64,000 bases of DNA from Alloprevotella sp. Lung230 (GTDB lineage Bacteria > Bacteroidota > Bacteroidia > Bacteroidales > Bacteroidaceae): the NCBI RefSeq assembly GCF_014385435.1, contig NZ_JACSUD010000003.1, forward strand, positions 62,001-126,000, read 5' to 3'. Position numbers and translations under genes: made by a program. The notes under the pieces were generated by a model, which was not told the DNA's origin, did no database searches, and worked only from the letters and a program-made list of their open reading frames with translations. Each line of letters begins with the position of its first letter. Positions within the stretch are counted from its first letter, which is position 1. Shown piece by piece: positions 26,611 through 35,696 of this stretch.

Positions 26611-27708
26611 TCAGCTCCTCCCCTCCAACTCGGCCAGGCGCGCCATGTCACGGGCTTTGAGCAAAGCGATGGCGCGCTCCGCATCACCGTCGCAGGCAGC
26701 AAGGGCTTCGGCAAAACGCACCTGCGCCTCCTCGTGGCTCACCGCCAGGAGGCGCGAACGGCGCGCCTCCCGCTCCCGCTCCTCCTGCTGCTCGCGTCGA
26801 TAGGCCACCGCCGCCTCGCAGTTGATGCGCCGCTGGTGTTCCAGCGCCTGCTGTGCCGCCGCCCGCTCGCGGATAGGAGCGATGACCTCACAGTAGCGCC
26901 GCTCCCAGTTTTGCGCCGCCGTCTTCCAACGGCAGATGCGCGTCCCGTCCTTGGTGAACCAGTCCCGTTGCTCGTTGTAGTCGTAGAACTCCTGCGCGCT
27001 CGACCGATAGCCGCGTGCCTGCCAGAGGGCTTCGACTTCGGCCGGCGTGGGGTGGGCAGCGGATGGCGTGGCAGAAGATGCCGCAGGGGCAGAAACAACG
27101 GAAGAAGAAACAGCAGAGGCAGAGGAAACCGCTTCGGGGGCAGGAGCAATAACAGCATCCGCATCCCGACTTTCGGAAATCCTCAATCCCCCTTCCCCTT
27201 TTTCTTTCGTTCGGCCGGAAGAAGAAGAGGAAGTGTTTTTGTCGATGTCTTTGTTGCTGTCACTGTTATTGTTACTGTCGCGCGTGCGAGGGACAGCAGC
27301 GGACGACTGATTTTCAGGCGAAATGATACCGTGTGTGTTGATTTGTTGCGAATTTTTCGCCGGCGACTGATTTTCAGGCGTAGAGGGGGCGTTTCTCGCA
27401 GATTTTGCACCGGTCGTCGCCGTCGGGGCGACCGTTGGGGCCTCGTCGTCCAGTCCGGCGAAGCGTTCGGCCTCGTGGAGGATGATGTCGCGACAGAAGG
27501 CAAAGGCCACCATCGCCTGCCCCGAGAGATGGGTGGGGGCTTGCAGCGTGCGGGCATAGTCGACGATGGCGAGCACCACCGCGTTGCGCTCTTCGGAGGA
27601 CAGATAACTCAGATTGTCGAGCCAGGAGAAGTAGAACACAAAGCCTTTGCGTGTGTCGAGACGGCGCGGGCGGCGCGCTGCCTTGTGGGAAAGGTAAGGG
27701 GAGGGCAT
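26611..27708 (-). CDS. Replication-type accessory protein, DUF6291/DnaD-like
   Basis: Protein of 365 residues from MPSPYLSHKAARRPRRLDTR. The N-terminal domain (FYFSWLDNLSYLSSEERNAVVLAIVDYARTL) resembles the DUF6291-type domain of phage/plasmid replication proteins. A long low-complexity Ser/Ala/Asn-rich linker (about 100-240) follows, then a C-terminal block with WQARGYRSSAQEFYDYNEQRDW and RICRWKTAAQNWERR, also typical of Bacteroidetes mobile-element replication initiators, and a charged coiled-coil tail. The function is inferred. No primase or integrase is adjacent, so this may be an element remnant or domesticated gene. It has a strong consensus promoter 163 bases upstream. Confidence 0.62.
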   Translation of the reverse strand: MPSPYLSHKAARRPRRLDTRKGFVFYFSWLDNLSYLSSEERNAVVLAIVDYARTLQAPTHLSGQAMVAFAFCRDIILHEAERFAGLDDEAPTVAPTATTGAKSARNAPSTPENQSPAKNSQQINTHGIISPENQSSAAVPRTRDSNNNSDSNKDIDKNTSSSSSGRTKEKGEGGLRISESRDADAVIAPAPEAVSSASAVSSSVVSAPAASSATPSAAHPTPAEVEALWQARGYRSSAQEFYDYNEQRDWFTKDGTRICRWKTAAQNWERRYCEVIAPIRERAAAQQALEHQRRINCEAAVAYRREQQEEREREARRSRLLAVSHEEAQVRFAEALAACDGDAERAIALLKARDMARLAELEGRS

Positions 27709-27870
27709 AGAATAAGGTGGGTTAAAAACAAAAAATAGAAAGGATAATTGAATGAGAAAAAACATCGTCCGATGACGGCAGCGCCTCACGGCGGACGGGT
27801 CGGCATCGGGGGCGTTCTGCCTCACGGCAGTCGGCGGGGTGTGATGGTGCTTTTGTTGTGATTTCTTGCT

Positions 27871-27902
27871 CAAAGTTACGCAATAGACTTCGTTTTTGCA
27901 AA
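27871..27902 (-). promoter_or_regulatory. Promoter of the replication-type gene
   Basis: Minus strand TTTG (27902-27899), a 20-base spacer and TAACTTTG (27878-27871), a full consensus match. Confidence 0.75.
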
Positions 27903-28016
27903 TCAAATCGCAAGTTTTATTTCTGCATCTTTCAACTTTTTACCACCATTACGGAGTAAGCCTCGCAAGTTTTCCATTCAATCCACAGAAAATCAGTACA
28001 CCGCCCCCTTTTTCAT

Positions 28017-28073
28017 CTACCTCAGAGCTAAATAAATCTACCTAAGAGGTAGAAAATCCTATCCCTTAGGTAA
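28017..28073. repeat. 21-bp phased palindrome array, 3 units
   Basis: Units start at 28017, 28038 and 28059 (CTACCTCAGAGCTAA, CTACCTAAGAGGTAG, CTATCCCTTAGGTAA). It lies in the divergent space before rmuC. The rest of 27903-28200 shows nothing else recognisable. Confidence 0.85.
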
Positions 28074-28200
28074 ATACTCCGCGCTCGTCCGCCCCTTTTT
28101 GTGTTTTTCGCTCGATGGGCGGTGGCATTTTTTGGGGGAGTTTGCAAAGAGGTCAGTATTTTTTATGCAGCAGAACTACCTTTTTTCAAGCAAAAATGCG

Positions 28201-28208
28201 TAACTTTG
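28201..28208 (+). promoter_or_regulatory. -7 box of rmuC
   Basis: TAACTTTG, 99 bases before the rmuC start. No TTG at ideal spacing. Confidence 0.5.
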
Positions 28209-28306
28209 TGCAAACAAGTGCCGAAGCCCGTGCTGCAGGGAAAAGTCCTCGACCGACACGGCGCGGTTTTCGTCCTCATCTTCTTAGATTTCAACCCCAC
28301 TTTTTT

Positions 28307-29671
28307 ATGGAAATCGTCCTTTATCTTTTTGCAGCCCTCGCCGTGGGCGCAACCCTCGGTTGGTGGCTCGGCCGAAGCCGGCAACAGAGCCTGCACGCGC
28401 AAACGGAGGCACGGCACGCTGCGGAGCGCGCCACCCTCACCGCCGAACGCGACCACCTCGCGGCACAGGTGGAACAGCAGCGCACCGCCGCCGCGGCCGC
28501 CGCACACAATGCCGAGCGGCAGTTGGCACAGGAGCAGGAACGCACCCGCCAACTCTTGGCGCAATCGGAGGAGCGAGCGCGCGAAATGCGGGCAGCCGAC
28601 GAGGCACGCTGGCAGGAACAATGGCGCACCCAGAGCGAGGCCTTGCAAAAAGCCGCGCTTCAGCAACTCCAAGCCCAGCAGGCCGATCTGCAAACGGCCA
28701 ACCGCACCCAGATGGACACCCTCCTCCGCCCCATCAAGGAGCAGTTTGCCGACTTCCGCCGGACGGTCGAGGAGAGCGGCAAACTCAGTGCGGCGAGTCG
28801 GCAGCAGATGGCTTCGACCTTTGAAAGCACGCTCCAACTCTTCCAACAACAACAGCAGCAGGCCGTGGCGCAACTCCGCGAACAAACGGAGCGCATCGGC
28901 ACCGACGCCGCCCAACTCACCCAAGCCCTCAAAGGCGACAGTAAGGTGCAGGGCGACTGGGGCGAAATGGTGTTGGCCACGATGCTCGAAAACTGCGGTT
29001 TGCGACGTGGGGAGGAGTATTTCGTGCAGGAGAACGTGAAGGACGAAGCGGGTCGGGATTTGCGGCCGGATGTCGTGGTGCGCTTTCCCGAAGGACGCAG
29101 TATCGTGATTGATTCGAAAGTGTCGATTACGGCCTACACCGCCGCTATGGCCACGCCCGAAAACCAAGAAGCCGAACGGACGCGTCTGCTGAAAGAACAC
29201 GTGGCGAGCGTGCGGCGGCATGTCGACGAACTGGCGGCGAAGGATTACAGCCGACTGGTGGACGGTGCCATCGGGTTTGTCCTGATGTTCGTGCCGAACG
29301 AGAGCAGCTATGTGGCCGCCATGCAGGCCGACGCCACCCTCAGCCAATATGCCTACCAGCGCCATGTGGTGATCATCTCGCCCAGCAACCTGCTCATGGC
29401 GCTCAAACTGGCCTACAATCTTTGGCAGTACGACCGCCAAACGCGCAACGTGGAGCAGATTGTGCAGCGGGCAGGCTTGCTCTACGACAAGGTGGCGACC
29501 TTTGCCGACACGTTCGACGAGGTGGAAAAGAAAATCCACGGTCTGAGCGAAGCCTTCACCAAAGCCCGCAGCCAGCTCTACAACGGCCGCGGCAACGTGA
29601 TGAGCCAGGTGGAGAAACTTCGCGAACTGGGCATCACGCCCAAAAAGCGCCTCGCCAAGACGGAGGAGTGA
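28307..29671 (+). CDS. rmuC: DNA recombination protein RmuC homolog
   Basis: RmuC limits DNA inversion at short inverted repeats and is a putative nuclease-fold protein. It has 454 residues from MEIVLYLFAALAVGATLGWW, which gives an N-terminal membrane anchor; the open frame extends further upstream but without family features. A long coiled coil (about 25-200, Gln/Ala/Arg-rich) is followed by the RmuC core: GDWGEMVLATMLENCGLRRG, LRPDVVVRFPEGRSIVIDSKVSITAY, FVLMFVPNES and ILSP-like IISPSNLLMALKLA. Gene length and order are normal. In a genome rich in inverted repeats, a role in controlling them is attractive but unproven. Confidence 0.94.
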   Translation: MEIVLYLFAALAVGATLGWWLGRSRQQSLHAQTEARHAAERATLTAERDHLAAQVEQQRTAAAAAAHNAERQLAQEQERTRQLLAQSEERAREMRAADEARWQEQWRTQSEALQKAALQQLQAQQADLQTANRTQMDTLLRPIKEQFADFRRTVEESGKLSAASRQQMASTFESTLQLFQQQQQQAVAQLREQTERIGTDAAQLTQALKGDSKVQGDWGEMVLATMLENCGLRRGEEYFVQENVKDEAGRDLRPDVVVRFPEGRSIVIDSKVSITAYTAAMATPENQEAERTRLLKEHVASVRRHVDELAAKDYSRLVDGAIGFVLMFVPNESSYVAAMQADATLSQYAYQRHVVIISPSNLLMALKLAYNLWQYDRQTRNVEQIVQRAGLLYDKVATFADTFDEVEKKIHGLSEAFTKARSQLYNGRGNVMSQVEKLRELGITPKKRLAKTEE

Positions 29672-29713
29672 GGGGGAGGGATGCGGATGGGCAGGGACAC
29701 AGGCACACAAAAA

Positions 29714-29746
29714 AACTCGCTCTCCCACAACGTGGGAAAGCGAGTT
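29714..29746. terminator. Bidirectional terminator between rmuC and rpmA
   Basis: AACTCGCT(n)CCCAC pairs with GTGGG(n)AGCGAGTT. An A-run precedes it (U-tract for rpmA on the minus strand) and a T-rich stretch follows on the plus strand. Confidence 0.85.
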
Positions 29747-29786
29747 GTCTTTGTTGTTCCGAACGGGTCGGGGCGTGTGTGGAGGG

Positions 29787-30044
29787 TTAGGCCTGGGGCT
29801 CAACCGAAACAACGCTGCGGTCGCGCTGACCGCGCTTGAACATCACCACACCGTCGGTGAGGGCGAAGAGCGTGTGGTCGCTGCCCATACCTACGTTTTT
29901 GCCGGGATAGTGAACCGTGCCGCGCTGGCGAACGATGATGTTGCCGGCAGCGCAGGTTTGGCCACCCCAGATCTTAACACCCAGACGTTGTGAAGCCGAT
30001 TCGCGGCCGTTCTTAGAACTACCTACACCTTTTTTATGTGCCAT
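29787..30044 (-). CDS. rpmA: 50S ribosomal protein L27
   Basis: Large-subunit protein near the peptidyl-transferase centre, 85 residues. It starts [22 protein letters not shown], so there is no Firmicutes-type cleavable leader, and contains [21 protein letters not shown]. It lies 19 bases after rplU, forming the usual rplU-rpmA pair, and ends at a shared terminator. Confidence 0.98.
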   Translation of the reverse strand: MAHKKGVGSSKNGRESASQRLGVKIWGGQTCAAGNIIVRQRGTVHYPGKNVGMGSDHTLFALTDGVVMFKRGQRDRSVVSVEPQA

Positions 30045-30063
30045 TGTCTTCTGTTTTTAGGGG

Positions 30064-30381
30064 TTAAGCAATTACTTCCTTGACGGAAACTTGAGTGAAC
30101 TGGTGGCGATAGCCATTGAGCTTGCGGTAGCCCTTACGACGCTTCTTGTGGAAGATGAGGACTTTGTCGCCCTTCACGAGGTGATCGAGGACTTCACAAA
30201 CTACTTTTGCGCCCTGGATGGTGGGGGCGCCCACGGTGATGGCACCGTCTTTGTCGACGAGCAACACCTTGTCAAATTCAACAGTTTGGCCGTTTTCGGC
30301 GTTCTGGATGTGGTTGACAAAGAGCTTCTGTCCTTGTTCCACCTTAAACTGCTGACCGTTAATCTCTACGATTGCGTACAT
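30064..30381 (-). CDS. rplU: 50S ribosomal protein L21
   Basis: Large-subunit 23S rRNA-binding protein, 105 residues, normal length. It starts [20 protein letters not shown] and has the [20 protein letters not shown] signature near the C-terminus. It heads the rplU-rpmA operon, with a strong promoter 92 bases upstream and a leader that can form a hairpin. Confidence 0.98.
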   Translation of the reverse strand: MYAIVEINGQQFKVEQGQKLFVNHIQNAENGQTVEFDKVLLVDKDGAITVGAPTIQGAKVVCEVLDHLVKGDKVLIFHKKRRKGYRKLNGYRHQFTQVSVKEVIA

Positions 30382-30418
30382 TTGAGGTTGATGTATAAAC
30401 GGGTTTTTCCGGGAGGCG

Positions 30419-30437
30419 GAGCGTAGGCCTTACGCTC
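30419..30437 (-). promoter_or_regulatory. Hairpin in the rplU leader
   Basis: GAGCGTA/TACGCTC stem with a five-base loop, 38 bases upstream of the rplU start. It could be part of an autoregulatory ribosomal-protein leader; only the one stem is seen. Confidence 0.4.
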
Positions 30438-30472
30438 GCTTGTTCAGCCCCGACGGACTCTAAAATCGGCTG

Positions 30473-30504
30473 CAAAGGTACGACTTTCTTGTGGTTGCGC
30501 CAAA
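30473..30504 (-). promoter_or_regulatory. rplU-rpmA promoter
   Basis: Minus strand TTTG (30504-30501), a 20-base spacer and TACCTTTG (30480-30473), the best consensus promoter in the window. Confidence 0.85.
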
Positions 30505-30567
30505 CTTTTGGATGAAAATTCGCCGCAAATGGCTGAAATTGAGCCGAAAGAGGAGACTGAAGCGCAT

Positions 30568-31200
30568 TTACCACGGGCGGTCGTACTGCTGCCAGTCGAA
30601 GGAGAGGGTGATGGCGGCCTTTTCGCCGATCTTGAATTGGGCTGCGGCACCGAGGAGAGTGTCGGGCGTGCGGAAGAAGGGCGAGAAGGGGCCTGCGAAG
30701 TGGTTGTGCAGCAGGCTGTTGGTCGGAAACATCCGTTCGGCAGAGCGGGCAGCCACGAGGGTGCGCGCGCCGTAGGCATAGAGGTTGAGGCGCTCAGTGG
30801 CTTGATAGCGCACCATGGCCGAAACGCCCACCGTGCGGTCGGTGTAGCTGCCCCAACTTTGGTTTTGCCCGTAGAGCCCGAGGGAGAGGTCGAAGTGCCG
30901 GGAGAGGGGGCGGACGTAGTGGAGCGAGAGGTTTTGCATGAAGCCTGCTCCCGAGGGGGCGTTTTTGCCGAAGGCGACACCCACTCCGAGCCCCACCCCG
31001 ACATTGAGCCCCGTGTGGAGGGGCGTGCTGCCCCACCAGGCCGAGGGCCAGAGGGTGGAGGTGAGCGGCCGCATCGCGGGCGGGGCTGCCAGGCTGTCGG
31101 CGGCTTCGGGTCGTGCATCGCTTTGGGGCGCATCGGTCTGTGCCCGCATCGGGACGAGACTTGCGGCGAAGAGGAGGAAAAGAAGGCAAATCTGTTTCAT
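30568..31200 (-). CDS. Predicted outer-membrane beta-barrel protein, unknown function
   Basis: Protein of 210 residues with signal peptide MKQICLLFLLFAASLVPMRA. After a polar segment, alternating amphipathic strands such as NVGVGLGVGVAFG, FMQNLSLHYVRPLSRHFDLSLGLYGQ and VSAMVRYQATERLNLYAYG suggest a small beta-barrel, ending in ITLSFDWQQYDRPW. The family is not recognised. A consensus promoter places the predicted transcription start at or within a few bases of the ATG, so the mRNA may be nearly leaderless. Confidence 0.75.
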   Translation of the reverse strand: MKQICLLFLLFAASLVPMRAQTDAPQSDARPEAADSLAAPPAMRPLTSTLWPSAWWGSTPLHTGLNVGVGLGVGVAFGKNAPSGAGFMQNLSLHYVRPLSRHFDLSLGLYGQNQSWGSYTDRTVGVSAMVRYQATERLNLYAYGARTLVAARSAERMFPTNSLLHNHFAGPFSPFFRTPDTLLGAAAQFKIGEKAAITLSFDWQQYDRPW

Positions 31201-31205
31201 AGGGG

Positions 31206-31237
31206 CAAAAATACCTTTTTCGAGGGACAGCGGCAAA
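31206..31237 (-). promoter_or_regulatory. Promoter abutting the outer-membrane protein gene
   Basis: Minus strand TTTG (31237-31234), a 20-base spacer and TATTTTTG (31213-31206). The box ends five bases from the start codon at 31200. Confidence 0.65.
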
Positions 31238-31302
31238 TGTTTTGCGCTTTTTTACCAGAGGTTAGAAAAATCCAAGAAGTCTGCCCCGTTCTCTGTTGCT
31301 AT

Positions 31303-32409
31303 TCAATGCCCCGTCGCGGGCGTTTCGAGCAAGGGGAGCCAAGCGGCATAGCCTTCGCGCGCCATGTCGGCCTTCGGCACGAAGCGGAGGGAGGCGCTGT
31401 TGATGCAGTAGCGCAGTCCGCCGGAGGTTTTCGGGCCGTCGTTGAAGACGTGACCCAAATGGGCGTTGCCGCGGGCACTGCGCACCTCGGTGCGCTCCAT
31501 GCCGTGGCTGCTGTCGTGGTGTTCGGCCAAGAGGTGGGGATCGATGGGTTTGGAGAAGGCCGGCCAGCCGCAGCCCGACTCAAACTTGTCGGTGGAGAGG
31601 AAGAGAGGTTGGCCGGTGGTGATGTCTACATAGATGCCCTCGCGAAACTCCGCGGCATATTCGTTGGTGTAGGGGCGCTCCGTGGCGGCCTGCTGGGTAA
31701 CGGCATATTGGAGGTCGGAAAGACGCGTTTTGAGGTCGGTATCGGAGGGGCGCTCGAAGGTTTTCGAGGGCGGGGCGGCGTTGGCGGTTTTGGCAAACTC
31801 GAAGAGGGAGCGGGGGATGTGGCAATAGCCAGTGGGGTTCTTGTCGAGATAGTCCTGATGGTAGGTTTCGGCATCAAAGAAGTTTTTCAGCGGGAGGAGT
31901 TCGACCACAACCTTTTTCCCGATTTGGGCTTCGAGTTTGGCGAGTTCGGCCTGCAAAATGGGGCGTATGGCGGGGTCGGTGTAGTAGATGCCGGTGCGAT
32001 ATTGCGTGCCGACGTCGTTGCCTTGGCGGTTGAGGGCGGTGGGGTCGATGCTGCGGAAATAGAGTTGCACGAGGAGGGTGAGGGGGAGCTGTTCGGGATC
32101 GTAGTCGATGCGTACGGCTTCGGCAAAGCCCGTTTGTCGGGTGCACACCTGCTCGTAGGTGGGATGGTCGATGTTGCCGTTGGCATATCCCGTTTGGGTG
32201 TTGATGACGCCGCGGATTTGCTTGAGGTAGTGTTCGGTGCCCCAGAAGCAACCGCCGGCGAGGTAGAGGGTGGCAGTGGTGTTGGACATGGAGGAAGAGG
32301 GATGAGGGTGAGAAGATTGTCCGTTGCTCCGGCAGGCTGCAAAACTGAAGACGAGGGGGAGCAACAGGGTTTTGAGAAATCGGAAAAGGGAGGGGGAAAG
32401 GGACATCAT
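31303..32409 (-). CDS. msrAB: Fused methionine sulfoxide reductase MsrA-MsrB, lipoprotein
   Basis: Repairs both epimers of methionine sulfoxide. It has 368 residues. The N-terminus has a lipobox-like FAAC (Cys26), so it is probably anchored in the envelope. MsrA (about 45-205) carries the active-site motif GGCFWGTE (Cys54). MsrB (about 225-350) carries [31 protein letters not shown] and [11 protein letters not shown] (active Cys335); the paired CxxC zinc site is absent. The start may be either of the two first methionines. The outer-membrane protein gene follows about 100 bases downstream. Confidence 0.96.
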   Translation of the reverse strand: MMSLSPSLFRFLKTLLLPLVFSFAACRSNGQSSHPHPSSSMSNTTATLYLAGGCFWGTEHYLKQIRGVINTQTGYANGNIDHPTYEQVCTRQTGFAEAVRIDYDPEQLPLTLLVQLYFRSIDPTALNRQGNDVGTQYRTGIYYTDPAIRPILQAELAKLEAQIGKKVVVELLPLKNFFDAETYHQDYLDKNPTGYCHIPRSLFEFAKTANAAPPSKTFERPSDTDLKTRLSDLQYAVTQQAATERPYTNEYAAEFREGIYVDITTGQPLFLSTDKFESGCGWPAFSKPIDPHLLAEHHDSSHGMERTEVRSARGNAHLGHVFNDGPKTSGGLRYCINSASLRFVPKADMAREGYAAWLPLLETPATGH

Positions 32410-32483
32410 GGTGAGGGATAAGAAAAAGGTGGGAGGGGCAAGCCTCCCACCGAAAGTTCAAAAGAGATTCATCGGGAAGCGAC

Positions 32484-34859
32484 CTACTTACGCTTCTTTT
32501 TTCCTGCGGAACGCGCGGCTTTCTTGTCGGCTTTTTTATTCGCTTTCTTATTGGCCTTTTTGCGTCCGTAGTCGGCCGGCGAGGAGGTTTTGCCACGGCC
32601 TTTGCCCGGGCTGCCTTTGGCGGGCTGCGGTGGCGCTACGGGAAGGCCGTCGGGGTCTTCGATGAGGGAGAAGTCGAGTTGGCGACGTTCGAGATTGGCA
32701 CGCTCCACGCGGAAGCGCACTTTGTCGCCGAGGTTGTAGACGCGCTTGGTGCGGCGCCCCACAAGGCGGTAGTTGTCTTCGTCAAACTCGTAGTAGTCGC
32801 TCGAAAGGTCGCGCAGGGGTACCATGCCTTCGCACTTGGTGAGAATGTCCTCGACGTAGATGCCAAACTCCGTGACGCCGGAAATAACGCCGTCGAACTC
32901 CTGCCCGATACGCTCGCCCATAAACTCCGTTTGCTTATATTTGATGGAGGCGCGCTCGGCAGTGGCGGCAATCTGTTCGCGTTCGGAGCAATGCTCGCAG
33001 AGGTCTTCATATTTCGTAGCACTCACGGAGCGTCCGCCCTCGGCATAGCGGGCGAGGAGGCGGTGCACCATCAGGTCGGGATAGCGGCGGATGGGGGAGG
33101 TGAAGTGGGTGTAGTGCTGGAACATGAGGCCGTAGTGGCCGATGTTGTGCACGGAATAGCGCGCCTTCATCATAGCCCGCAGCGCCACGAGTTCGACCAC
33201 GCCTTCTTCCTTCTTGCCCTTCACTTCCTCGAGGAGTTTGTTGAGCGATTTCGACACATCGGTCTTCGTGCCTTCGGTGCGCACTTTGTAGCCGAATTTG
33301 GCCACGAAACCGCGGAGTTTCTCCATCTTTTCGGGGTCGGGCACGTCGTGAATGCGGTAGGGCAGCACCTTCGGCTGCTTGCCTTTGGGCACGAGCGCCA
33401 CCTTTTCGGCCACGGAGCGGTTGGCAAGGAGCATGAACTCTTCGACGAGCTTGTTGGCGTCTTTGGCAATTTTGAGGTAGGTGGAGATGGGTCGGCCTTT
33501 TTCGTCGATTTCAAAGCGCACTTCGGGTCGGTCGAAACCGATGGAGCCGCGTTTGAAACGCTTCGCCCGCAGGAGTTTGGCGAGGCGGTCGAGGGTGAGG
33601 ATTTCGTGCGCCCATTCGCCTTTGGGCTGCTGAGGACTGCCGTCGATGGCGGGATGATGGCCGGGGGTGGCGAGGTCGTCGGGCGAAGCCTGCCCGTTGC
33701 GTTCGATGAGCGTTTGCGCCTCTTCATAGGTGAAGCGGCGGTTGCTGCAAATGACGGTTTTGGCCACGTGGAAGTGGAGGATGTCGGCCTTGTCGTTCAT
33801 CTCGAAGATGGCGGAGTAGGCCAGTTTTTCCTCGTCCTGACGGAGGGAGCAGATGAAGTTGCACAGGCGTTCGGGAAGCATGGGTATGGTGCGGTCGACG
33901 AGATAAACGCTCGTGGCGCGCTCCACGGCTTCGCGGTCGATGGTGCCGCCTTCGGTGACATAGTGGCTCACGTCCGCAATGTGCACGCCCACTTCCCAAC
34001 GGCCTTTGCCGAGCGAACGGAGGGAGAGGGCATCGTCGAAGTCCTTGGCATCGTGGGGGTCGATGGTGAAGGTGGGCACTTCGCGGAAGTCTTCGCGTCG
34101 CGCCAGTTCGTCGGGGGTGATGCCGGGCTCCAGTTTTTCGGCCGCCCGCTCCACGTGCTGCGGATAGCGGTAGGGCAGTCCGTATTCGGCGAGAATGGCG
34201 TGCATCTCGGTGTCGTTGTCGCCCTGTGCGCCGAGCACATCGACCACCTTGCCGATGGGACTTTTGGAGTTGTCCGGCCATTCGGTGATTTTCACCACCG
34301 CTTTGTCGCCGTCTTTTGCCCCTTTGAGTTGGTCTTTCGGAATGAAGATGTCGCTGGCCAAGGCACGCTCGGTGAGCAAGAATCCGTAGCCGCGCTCCAC
34401 CTGCAAACGCCCCACGAAGGTGTCTTTGGCGCGCTGAATGATGTCGGTCACTTCGGCTTCACGGGTGTGTCCACGGCGGCGGGCGAGCATCGTCACCCGC
34501 ACGCGGTCGCCATCGAGGGCATGGTGGGAGTTGCGTTCGGTGACGAGGATGTCTTTGCCGCCATCGTCGGGCACGAAGACGTTGTGTCCGTTCTTTTTGC
34601 GGCGGAACACGCCCTCAATGACCTGCACGTCGCGCACGGCATGGCGGTAGTTGCCTTTTTGGTCGGTGGTGAGGTAGTCGTCCAGCACCAAGTCGCCCAG
34701 CGTTTCGAGGGTGAGCATCTTGGCGGGGTGGTTCATCGCCCCCACGCGGCGGAAGAGGTCTTTGACATTGAGCATCGCGCCTTCGCTGTCTTCAAAAATC
34801 TGCAGCAGGCGGTTGCGTATTTCTTTTTTGGTGAGGCGTGTGCCTTTCGTTTTTGCCAT
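32484..34859 (-). CDS. rnr: Ribonuclease R
   Basis: Processive 3'-5' exoribonuclease that degrades structured RNA, 791 residues. It has an N-terminal helix-turn-helix-like region, two cold-shock-type domains (FVPDDGGKDILV and RLQVERGYGFLLTERALASDIFIPKDQL), the RNB catalytic domain with IDPHDAKDFDDALSL and HIADVSHYV, and a C-terminal S1 domain followed by a Lys/Arg-rich tail. It starts MAKTKGTRLTKKEIRN, 12 bases after murI, in the ompH-murI-rnr run. The repeat-rich, hairpin-rich transcripts of this genome would be natural substrates. Confidence 0.97.
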   Translation of the reverse strand: MAKTKGTRLTKKEIRNRLLQIFEDSEGAMLNVKDLFRRVGAMNHPAKMLTLETLGDLVLDDYLTTDQKGNYRHAVRDVQVIEGVFRRKKNGHNVFVPDDGGKDILVTERNSHHALDGDRVRVTMLARRRGHTREAEVTDIIQRAKDTFVGRLQVERGYGFLLTERALASDIFIPKDQLKGAKDGDKAVVKITEWPDNSKSPIGKVVDVLGAQGDNDTEMHAILAEYGLPYRYPQHVERAAEKLEPGITPDELARREDFREVPTFTIDPHDAKDFDDALSLRSLGKGRWEVGVHIADVSHYVTEGGTIDREAVERATSVYLVDRTIPMLPERLCNFICSLRQDEEKLAYSAIFEMNDKADILHFHVAKTVICSNRRFTYEEAQTLIERNGQASPDDLATPGHHPAIDGSPQQPKGEWAHEILTLDRLAKLLRAKRFKRGSIGFDRPEVRFEIDEKGRPISTYLKIAKDANKLVEEFMLLANRSVAEKVALVPKGKQPKVLPYRIHDVPDPEKMEKLRGFVAKFGYKVRTEGTKTDVSKSLNKLLEEVKGKKEEGVVELVALRAMMKARYSVHNIGHYGLMFQHYTHFTSPIRRYPDLMVHRLLARYAEGGRSVSATKYEDLCEHCSEREQIAATAERASIKYKQTEFMGERIGQEFDGVISGVTEFGIYVEDILTKCEGMVPLRDLSSDYYEFDEDNYRLVGRRTKRVYNLGDKVRFRVERANLERRQLDFSLIEDPDGLPVAPPQPAKGSPGKGRGKTSSPADYGRKKANKKANKKADKKAARSAGKKKRK

Positions 34860-34871
34860 AGTGGGTGGGAT

Positions 34872-35684
34872 TTAGAGGGTTATTTTCTCCACCTCAATAT
34901 CGGTGGAGGGCATGAAGATGGCGGCATTTTCGAGAAACTTTTCCGGATCTTCGGTGGTGAGGAAGCGCACGTTGCCATGCCGAGAGAGGCGGACGTCCAT
35001 TTCGGGATGGCGGCGGAGGTAGTCTTGCAGCGAAGCCGCCACATAGTCGCCCTGAGGGATGATGCGCACGGAGGGGGGGGCATACTTCACGATTTTGTTC
35101 ATGAGCAGGGGGTAGTGGGTGCAGGCCAAGACGAGGGTGTCGATGTCGGGATCGAGGCGGAACACCTCGTCGAGCCGCTTTTGAACAAAATAGTCTGCAC
35201 CGGGCGAGTCGTACTCGCAGTTTTCCACCAGCGGCACCCACATCGGGCAGGCCACCCCCGTGACCGAGATGTCGGGGTTGCTCTTGTGGAGTTCGAGTTC
35301 GTAACTTCGGGAGCGGATGGTGCCCTGCGTGGCCAAGATGCCGACATGACGGGAGTGGGTGAGGCTGCCCACCACCTCCACCGTGGGGCGGATGACGCCC
35401 AACACGCGGCGCTCGCTGCCGAGGCGGGCGAGGTCGTTCTGCTGAATGGAACGGAGGGCTTTGGCCGAGGCGGTGTTGCAGGCCAAGATGACGAGTTCGC
35501 AACCGCGGTCGAAGAGGGCGGTGACGGCTTCGAGGGTGTAGCGATAGACCACATCGAAAGAGCGCGAACCATAGGGGGCTCGTGCGTTGTCGCCAAGGTA
35601 GAGGTAGTCGTACTGAGGGAGGAGTTTGCGAATTTGCCGCAGAATGGTCAGGCCGCCATAGCCTGAGTCGAACACGCCGATCAT
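34872..35684 (-). CDS. murI: Glutamate racemase
   Basis: Supplies D-glutamate for peptidoglycan, 270 residues. The two catalytic cysteines are present: Cys69 in LACNTAS and Cys188 in ACTHYPLL. The N-terminus GVFDSGYGGLTILRQI and DNARAPYG loop are typical. It starts 12 bases after the OmpH-like gene and is followed 12 bases later by rnr, so translation is probably coupled. Confidence 0.97.
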   Translation of the reverse strand: MIGVFDSGYGGLTILRQIRKLLPQYDYLYLGDNARAPYGSRSFDVVYRYTLEAVTALFDRGCELVILACNTASAKALRSIQQNDLARLGSERRVLGVIRPTVEVVGSLTHSRHVGILATQGTIRSRSYELELHKSNPDISVTGVACPMWVPLVENCEYDSPGADYFVQKRLDEVFRLDPDIDTLVLACTHYPLLMNKIVKYAPPSVRIIPQGDYVAASLQDYLRRHPEMDVRLSRHGNVRFLTTEDPEKFLENAAIFMPSTDIEVEKITL

Positions 35685-35696
35685 GGAGGATGAGAA

